Origin: Terriglobia bacterium
Lineage (GTDB): Bacteria; Acidobacteriota; Terriglobia; UBA7540
DNA length: 5,753 nt
Direction of reading: 5' to 3'
Assembly (NCBI GenBank): GCA_022866195.1
Contig: JALHUF010000172.1
Coordinates: forward strand, 1 to 5,753
Positions within the stretch are counted from its first letter, which is position 1, and every line of letters begins with the position of its first letter. Made by a program: the position numbers and the translations under genes. Under the pieces are notes generated by a model. The model saw only the letters and a program-made list of their open reading frames with translations. It was not told where the DNA came from and did no database searches. Below, piece by piece: positions 5,431 through 5,753 of the stretch.

Positions 5431-5753
5431 ATGCGACCAACACTAAGACTGCTGCAGGATGGACTGATGGAGAGAATCATCGCGGAAGCGCGGGAGGTGC
5501 TCTGCAAGCTCGGCGTCGAGATCCACAACCGGTCGGTGCTCGACCTGTTGGGCGACCACGGTGCCGAGGTGGATGTGGGAAAGCAAAACGCCCGCCTCAC
5601 GGAGGGCATCCTTGACCAAGCGCTGAGTACCGTCCCCCGCTCTTTCAAGCTCTATGACGTCCTGGGGAACGAGACCCACGACTTCCAGGGTGACAACGTC
5701 TATTTCACTCCCGGCTCGACAGCGATCAACATCCTGGACAACGGCAGCGGCGA
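5431..5753 (+). CDS. trimethylamine methyltransferase (MttB) family protein, N-terminal part
   Basis: 107 codons plus two bases are visible; the gene runs off the right edge. The start is firm: GGAGGG (5420-5425) lies five bases before the ATG. The N-terminus follows the family pattern: a helix with MERIIAEAREVLCKLGVEIHN (split here as MERIIAEAREVL and CKLGVEIHN, 13-33), LLGDHGAEVD, a helix ending ALSTVPRSFKLYD, and the signature VYFTPGSTAINIL (90-102). Family members of about 480-500 residues transfer a methyl group from methylamines or betaines to a corrinoid protein. True MttB carries pyrrolysine near the middle, whereas many bacterial homologues (MtgB type, using glycine betaine or other quaternary amines) do not. 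That position is outside the window, so the substrate class cannot be decided. A corrinoid protein and activase, if present, would lie further right. Confidence 0.85.
   Translation, partial: MRPTLRLLQDGLMERIIAEAREVLCKLGVEIHNRSVLDLLGDHGAEVDVGKQNARLTEGILDQALSTVPRSFKLYDVLGNETHDFQGDNVYFTPGSTAINILDNGSG

Noticed and set aside
5283..5648. 121-residue minus-strand frame over the MttB-family start
   Set aside because: It overlaps a well-supported plus-strand start with an ideal SD and family motifs; the translation is Ser/Arg-rich without features.

Overview
The window is GC-rich and looks like a chromosomal segment of an acidobacterium or a close relative. The main reason is a pair of secreted von Willebrand factor A (VWA) proteins of the 'VWFA-related acidobacterial domain' type, a family expanded in Acidobacteria. 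This assignment comes from recognising the families; no database search was run.

Layout: (1) Positions 1-196, minus strand: a compact transcription unit consisting of a sigma70-type promoter, a leader with a perfect hairpin, a strong Shine-Dalgarno (SD), an 11-codon lysine-rich ORF and an intrinsic terminator. (2) 460-1509, plus: VWA protein 1. (3) 1508-1595: a nested inverted and direct repeat between convergent genes. (4) 1595-2566, minus: VWA protein 2, a paralogue of the first, with a near-consensus promoter set inside a 9-bp inverted repeat. (5) 2663-3952, minus: ThiI, the tRNA 4-thiouridine / thiazole sulfur-transfer enzyme, in the short form without a rhodanese domain. (6) 4156-5115, minus: an unrecognised membrane protein with about eight hydrophobic segments. 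(7) 5431-5753, plus: the N-terminal 107 codons of a trimethylamine methyltransferase (MttB) family protein, cut by the window edge.

The genes do not form one pathway. Each has its own spacing and, in most cases, a recognisable promoter, so the window reads as several monocistronic units. The two VWA proteins share architecture (signal peptide, short beta-rich N-terminal region, VWA domain with an intact metal-binding MIDAS motif, conserved C-terminal 'GYxAPS' end) and probably arose by duplication and inversion or by local rearrangement. The most unusual item is the tiny lysine-rich unit at the left edge, which automated annotation would normally skip.
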